Assembly (NCBI GenBank): GCA_934489945.1
Contig: CAKSSY010000040.1
Location: forward strand, 1-16,658
Origin: an uncultured Eubacteriales bacterium
Lineage (GTDB): Bacteria > Bacillota > Clostridia > Oscillospirales > CAG-272
Length of the DNA: 16,658 nucleotides
Direction of reading: 5' to 3'
A model generated the notes under the pieces. That model did not search any database. It was not told where the DNA came from and saw nothing but the letters and a program-made list of their open reading frames with translations. The position numbers and the translations under genes were made by a program. Numbering within the stretch: the first letter of the stretch is position 1; each line of letters begins with the position of its first letter. Of this stretch, positions 12,700 through 16,658 are shown piece after piece.

Positions 12700-13767
12700 A
12701 TGAAAAAAGCAATGATTTTTCTGATGGTTCTGGTGCTTCTGGTGCCGTCATTTGCCGGTTGCAGTTCACGTGCGGCGGCAGACGTACACGTTTTCTACTA
12801 CACCTACAGCGACACCTATATCTCCACCGTCCGTTCCTCCCTCGACACGCTGTTCAAGAATGAAGGCATCCGTTATCAGGACTACGACAGCAACAACAGT
12901 CAAACCACGCAGACCGAGCAGATTCAGACCGCCATCACCAAGGGCGCGAAGATGCTTGTCGTCAACATTGTCACCACCGGCTCGGATGATGCCGCAAACG
13001 GCATCGTGGCACTTGCCAAGAAAGCTGACATTCCGGTTGTGTTCTTCAACCGCGAAGTCTCGAACGATGTTGTCAACAGTTATGACAAGTGCGTGTTCGT
13101 CGGCACCGACGCCGCCGAAGCGGGCTATCTGCAAGGCGACATGATCGGCGACTATCTGCTCGCAAACTACGACAAAACCGACCTCAACGGTGACGGCAAA
13201 ATCTCCTACGTCATGTTCATGGGAGAAAAAGGAAACAACGAAGCCATCTACCGCACCGAATATTCGGTAGAGAACGCAAACAAAAAGCTGACCGCCGCCG
13301 GAAAACCCGAGCTTTCGTTCTACGATGCCGGCAACACGGACAAGTATCTGCTTGACCGCGAAGGCAAATGGTCGGCACAGGCGGCAAACGACTATATGAC
13401 CACCATCCTCGCCTCCTACAGCACCGCAGGCAAAAATATGGTTGAACTTGTCATCTGCAACAACGACGGCATGGCGGAGGGTGCTATCTCGGCACTTGCT
13501 GCGGCAGGCTACAACACCGGAAGTGCCGATGCGGTAACCATTCCCGTTTTCGGTGTGGACGCAACCTCGGCAGCCAAAGAACTGATCAGTGCGGGCAAAA
13601 TGGCGGGAACCATCAAACAGGACAATGACGGCATGGCAAAGGCTCTTCTGCACATTGCGAAAAACGGCATTGCCGGCGGCAATCTGCTTTCGGATGTCAC
13701 CGAGTTCAGTATCGACTCGGACGTAGCCAAAGTCCGTATTCCCTACGCCATTTATACAAATTCCTGA
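12700..13767 (+). CDS. mglB: Galactose/glucose-type ABC transporter substrate-binding lipoprotein
   Basis: This is a periplasmic-binding-protein type I lipoprotein that captures hexoses for the MglAC importer. The 355-residue protein has a signal peptide ending in FAGC (C21). It carries the EF-hand-like calcium loop DLNGDGKIS (161-169) typical of galactose/glucose-binding proteins, plus the sugar-site signatures NNDGMA and VFGVDA and a conserved Trp in GKWSAQ. The E. coli binding segment GHPDAEAR is GNNEAIYR here, so the contact His is Asn and the Asp is Glu; substrate preference may differ. The ATG has AAGGAAGG at 7 nt. It is the first gene of the mgl operon and is separated from mglA by a stable hairpin. 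Confidence 0.93.
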   Translation: MKKAMIFLMVLVLLVPSFAGCSSRAAADVHVFYYTYSDTYISTVRSSLDTLFKNEGIRYQDYDSNNSQTTQTEQIQTAITKGAKMLVVNIVTTGSDDAANGIVALAKKADIPVVFFNREVSNDVVNSYDKCVFVGTDAAEAGYLQGDMIGDYLLANYDKTDLNGDGKISYVMFMGEKGNNEAIYRTEYSVENANKKLTAAGKPELSFYDAGNTDKYLLDREGKWSAQAANDYMTTILASYSTAGKNMVELVICNNDGMAEGAISALAAAGYNTGSADAVTIPVFGVDATSAAKELISAGKMAGTIKQDNDGMAKALLHIAKNGIAGGNLLSDVTEFSIDSDVAKVRIPYAIYTNS

Positions 13768-13778
13768 CCGAACCCCTA

Positions 13779-13816
13779 CGCGGGTGCTTCGTCCGCACAA
13801 GGCGCGAAGCCCCGCG
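13779..13816 (+). other. Intercistronic hairpin between mglB and mglA
   Basis: CGCGGG/CCCGCG and GCTTCG/CGAAGC form a 12-bp stem with one bulged T. A short T-run follows a few bases later (13821-13825). It may protect the mglB message 3' end or attenuate transcription, lowering mglA and mglC relative to mglB, as is common for binding-protein operons. Confidence 0.6.
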
Positions 13817-13853
13817 ATCATTTTTCATGAAACCGGAGCAAAAAAACGGAAAT

Positions 13854-15347
13854 ATGAGCGAATATTTACTGGAAATGAATCATATCAGCAAGGAATTTCC
13901 CGGCGTGAAGGCACTTTCGGATGTCACCCTGCGTGTCCGTCCCGGCACGGTTCACGCGCTCATGGGGGAAAACGGTGCCGGCAAATCCACGCTGATGAAG
14001 TGTCTGTTCGGCATCTACCGCAAGGACGACGGCGAGATTCTGCTTGACGGCAAACCCGTCGACTTCCCGACCCCGAAGGACGCGCTGGAACACGGCGTGG
14101 CAATGGTGCATCAGGAACTGAATCAGGCTCTCAAACGGAACGTAAGCGACAACCTCTGGCTCGGACGTTATCCAAAAAAGTTCGGCTTTTTCATTGCCGA
14201 GGGAAAAATGCACGCTGACACCAAGGCAATTTTCGACGATCTCGGGATCGACATCGACCCGCGTCGTATCATGTCCACCATGCCGGTTGCTGCGCGGCAG
14301 ATGGCGGAGATCGGCAAGGCGGTATCCTACGGCGCGCGCATCATTGTTCTCGACGAACCGACCTCGTCGCTCAACGAAACCGAGGTCGAACACCTCTTCG
14401 GAATCATCCGTCGTCTGCGGGAAAACGGATGCGGCATTATCTACATCTCGCACAAAATGGAGGAGATCCTCCGCATTTCGGACGATGTGACCGTCATGCG
14501 CGACGGGCAGACAATTGACACCAAGCCCGCCTCAGAACTTGACATGGACACCCTCATCCGGCTGATGGTCGGACGGACACTCGAAAACCGTTTTCCTCCC
14601 AAAACCACAAAGCCCGGAGACGTGGCACTGTCGGTGCGCGGACTCTGTGCACGTTACGCACAGGTAAAGGATGTTTCCTTTGATCTGCGGCGCGGAGAGA
14701 TTGTCGGGCTTGCGGGACTGGCGGGTGCAGGACGCACCGAGGTTCTGGAGTGCCTGTTCGGTCTGCGCGCACGGGAAAGCGGCGAGATGACACTGGACGG
14801 AAAACCAATCCGCAACGGCAACGCCCGTGAAGCCATCGCAAACGGCTTTGCCCTTCTGACCGAAGAACGACGCTCCGGCGGCATCTTCGGGATTCTCGAC
14901 ATCACCGAAAATACCGTCATTTCGCATCTGCGCGCCTATCGCCGCTGGGGATTCCTCAACGGCGGAAAAATGCGGCGCGATACCGAAAAAAACATTCGTG
15001 ATCTGCGGATCAAGACTCCCTCCGCAGCCGCCAAGATCCGCACACTGTCCGGCGGCAACCAGCAGAAGGTCATTCTCGGTCGTTGGCTTCTGACCGAACC
15101 GCGCATCCTGCTGCTCGACGAGCCGACACGCGGTATTGATGTCGGTGCCAAATACGAGATTTATCAGCTCATTCTGAAGCTCGCCGAAAGCGGCAGATCG
15201 GTCCTCATGGTCTCCAGCGAAATGCCTGAGCTGCTCGGAATCTGCGACCGGATCCTCGTGATGTCGGGCGGACGGCTCGCGGGTGAGGTAAGTGCCGACC
15301 GTACCACACAGGAAGAGATCCTGACACTTGCCGCCAAATACGTCTGA
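13854..15347 (+). CDS. mglA: Galactose/methyl-galactoside ABC transporter ATP-binding protein
   Basis: This is a double-ATPase subunit of the sugar importer (Mgl/Rbs/Xyl type), at the inner face of the membrane. The first domain has Walker A GENGAGKST (38-46), Walker B IIVLDEPTSS (163-172), the H-loop H200 and a degenerate signature. The second has the family-typical degenerate Walker A GLAGAGRTE (288-296), LSGGNQQK (398-405) and ILLLDEPTRGID (418-429). The length of 497 residues is normal. I prefer the start at 13854 (MSEYLLEMNHISKEFPGVKA), which aligns with family starts; the ATG at 13827 has no ribosome site, and the site before 13854 is itself weak. The stop is 11 bp before mglC. Confidence 0.94.
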   Translation: MSEYLLEMNHISKEFPGVKALSDVTLRVRPGTVHALMGENGAGKSTLMKCLFGIYRKDDGEILLDGKPVDFPTPKDALEHGVAMVHQELNQALKRNVSDNLWLGRYPKKFGFFIAEGKMHADTKAIFDDLGIDIDPRRIMSTMPVAARQMAEIGKAVSYGARIIVLDEPTSSLNETEVEHLFGIIRRLRENGCGIIYISHKMEEILRISDDVTVMRDGQTIDTKPASELDMDTLIRLMVGRTLENRFPPKTTKPGDVALSVRGLCARYAQVKDVSFDLRRGEIVGLAGLAGAGRTEVLECLFGLRARESGEMTLDGKPIRNGNAREAIANGFALLTEERRSGGIFGILDITENTVISHLRAYRRWGFLNGGKMRRDTEKNIRDLRIKTPSAAAKIRTLSGGNQQKVILGRWLLTEPRILLLDEPTRGIDVGAKYEIYQLILKLAESGRSVLMVSSEMPELLGICDRILVMSGGRLAGEVSADRTTQEEILTLAAKYV

Positions 15348-15358
15348 AGGAGAAACCC

Positions 15359-16429
15359 ATGCTTGAAAGACTAAATTTCAAAAAACGCTACGCCGACTTC
15401 AAAGCACTCGACCGGGACGAACGTCGCCGTCGGCGAAATGAATTTTTTATCGGCAATTCGCTTTATATTCTGTTGGCGATTGCCATTCTCGGAATCGAAA
15501 TTTACGATCCGCGCTTTCTTTCTCTGTCATCCATCATCAACATTCTCTCGCTGTCTGCCGCAAACCTGCCCATCGCGCTCGGCATTGCGGGTTGTATCAT
15601 TCTCACAGGCACCGACCTCTCCGCCGGCAGAATCGTCGGCGTGACCGCCTGTGTGGCAGCCTCCCTGTTGCAGGCAAGCGGCTACGCAAACAAGATGTTC
15701 CACGGACTCGACACCTTTCCCCTGCCCATCGTGTTTCTGATCGTGCTGATTATCGGTGCCCTCGTCGGTTTCGTCAACGGCTTCTGCACCGCAAAGTTCA
15801 ATCTGCATCCCTTCATCGTGACACTGGCAACCCAGCTTATCACCTACGGTGTGCTTCTGATCTACCTCATGCAGGGAACCAACAACGGGCAGTCAATCTC
15901 GGGACTTGACACCGGCTACACACGCTTTATCACAGGCAGTGTCCTGAAACTGTGGGGCGTTTCGGTGCCGAATTATGTGTTCTATGCCATTCTCATCACG
16001 ATTATCATGTGGTTTGTCTGGAACAAAACGGTTTTCGGCAAAAATATGTTTGCCGTCGGCTCCAACCCGGAGGCGGCAAACGTCTCGGGTGTAAATGTCA
16101 GTACCACCATTATCTCGGTCTTCATGCTTGCAGGTGTGCTGTATGCCGTGACAGGCTTCATTGAAGCGGCGCGTATCGGCTCAAACAGTGCCGCCACGGG
16201 ACTCAACTATGAACTTGACGCCATTGCAGCCTGCGTCATCGGCGGGGTTTCCTTCGTCGGCGGTATCGGTAAGATACGGGGCGTGATTCTCGGTGTTTTG
16301 CTTCTCCGTATCATTTTCGTCGGTCTGACTTTCCTCGGCATCGACTCCAATATGCAATATATTATCAAAGGTCTTATCATCCTCATCGCCTGTGCCATTG
16401 ATATGCGGAAATATCTTGTCAGAAAGTGA
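15359..16429 (+). CDS. mglC: Galactose/methyl-galactoside ABC transporter permease
   Basis: This is the membrane channel subunit of the sugar importer, of the BPD_transp_2 family. The 356 residues begin with a highly charged cytosolic stretch (DRDERRRRRNEFF) and then about nine to ten hydrophobic segments. Family features include the TGTDLSAGR segment, HPFIVTLATQ, the cytosolic loop GSNPEAANVSGVNV and AACVIGGVSFVGGIG near the C-terminus. AAGGAG lies 7 nt before the ATG. It is the last gene of the operon, followed by a terminator hairpin. Confidence 0.95.
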   Translation: MLERLNFKKRYADFKALDRDERRRRRNEFFIGNSLYILLAIAILGIEIYDPRFLSLSSIINILSLSAANLPIALGIAGCIILTGTDLSAGRIVGVTACVAASLLQASGYANKMFHGLDTFPLPIVFLIVLIIGALVGFVNGFCTAKFNLHPFIVTLATQLITYGVLLIYLMQGTNNGQSISGLDTGYTRFITGSVLKLWGVSVPNYVFYAILITIIMWFVWNKTVFGKNMFAVGSNPEAANVSGVNVSTTIISVFMLAGVLYAVTGFIEAARIGSNSAATGLNYELDAIAACVIGGVSFVGGIGKIRGVILGVLLLRIIFVGLTFLGIDSNMQYIIKGLIILIACAIDMRKYLVRK

Positions 16430-16450
16430 GAAGGATGGGAAGAACAAAAA

Positions 16451-16490
16451 CGGAGGGACTCCCTTTGGGAAAAAGGGTTCCCTCCGCTTT
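16451..16490 (+). terminator. Terminator of the mglBAC operon
   Basis: CGGAGGGA/TCCCTCCG and CCCTTT/AAAGGG form an interrupted stem around a small loop, followed by CTTT. It lies 21 bp past the mglC stop. The U-run is short. Confidence 0.75.
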
Positions 16491-16521
16491 CGGCTCTCCT
16501 GTTCCCTCTCACAAACTCCAC

Positions 16522-16580
16522 AGCCGCTTTTTCTTTGGAGCCAAAGGCGCAAAGAAAAAGCTAAACAAAAAGAAACGCCG
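16522..16580 (-). repeat. Intergenic repeat module R1, copy 3
   Basis: This is an inverted copy of the modules at 15-92 and 2471-2546, with only a few base changes (TTTAGC for TTAGC). It ends with the GCGGCTGTGGAGTTTG tail toward the mgl terminator. Confidence 0.8.
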
Positions 16581-16590
16581 TTGAGAGATT

Positions 16591-16653
16591 TCGCGCTCTG
16601 CGGAGCGCGACAAGGACTCCGCGTCCTTGACCGCGCCGCCTTTGAAAAGGCGG
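16591..16653. repeat. Three consecutive hairpins next to module R1
   Basis: TCGCGCTC/GAGCGCGA (16591-16610), CAAGGAC/GTCCTTG (16611-16629) and CCGCCTTT/AAAGGCGG (16636-16653) are perfect stems in close succession. The last resembles the CTTTTTTCAAAAAG hairpins. They occupy the place that a single hairpin takes at 2437-2458, and the element appears to run off the window edge. Confidence 0.7.
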
Positions 16654-16658
16654 GCGAA

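Noticed and set aside
11594..12703. Plus-strand frame of 369 codons
   Set aside because: It is antisense to the metal-binding lipoprotein gene, covers its promoter and has no recognisable features.
12766..13821. Minus-strand frame of 351 codons
   Set aside because: It is antisense to mglB, which has a lipobox, a calcium loop and sugar-site motifs. No domain is seen in the antisense product.

Overview
The window looks like a chromosomal segment of an uncultured gut-type Clostridia (Bacillota). The evidence is a T-box leader in front of thrS, sigma-A-type promoters with 17-nt spacers, strong AGGAGG-type ribosome sites, several lipobox lipoproteins, Thr/Pro/Glu hexapeptide linkers followed by beta-sandwich domains, a CpsB/C/D phosphoregulatory operon and a dense family of intergenic hairpin repeats. 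The species cannot be named from the sequence alone. No tRNA, rRNA, CRISPR array or transposase gene was seen.

Layout, left to right. The minus strand runs from 10 kb down to 0.1 kb. Two neighbouring paralogous lipoprotein genes (9808-8750, then 8642-5921) carry tandem PETTK-type linkers, and the second is split by a one-base frameshift near 7180. Next come cpsB-cpsC-cpsD (5585-3212), with a consensus promoter and their own terminator, and then a divergent methylglyoxal-synthase-like gene (3026-2592), also with its own promoter and terminator. Last is thrS (1939-176), with promoter, T-box leader and attenuator. On the plus strand glyA (10113-11345) is divergent from the lipoprotein pair. A zinc/manganese-type substrate-binding lipoprotein gene (12520-11525, minus) converges on glyA. 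The mglBAC sugar ABC-transporter operon (12700-16429, plus) closes the window.

The gaps of more than 300 bases are 1940-2591 (T-box leader, thrS promoter and a block of repeats), 5586-5920 (cps leader and promoter, then lipoprotein downstream hairpins) and 9809-10112 (two divergent promoters with inverted repeats). None shows a convincing extra gene.

The most unusual items are five. (1) An MgsA homologue whose catalytic Asp and two active-site His positions are substituted. (2) A tyrosine/lysine/glycine-rich tail on the membrane adaptor CpsC, while the partner kinase has only a short YYY cluster; this operon also has no glycosyltransferases beside it. (3) A modular family of intergenic repeats and perfect palindromes that recur in different combinations, one copy of which supplies the stop codon of the metal-binding lipoprotein. 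(4) The paired PETTK/beta-sandwich lipoproteins with an operator-like palindrome at the promoter and a frameshift in the larger member. (5) A Fur-like inverted repeat at the expected start of the metal-binding lipoprotein gene. No complete, clearly new multi-gene system was identified.
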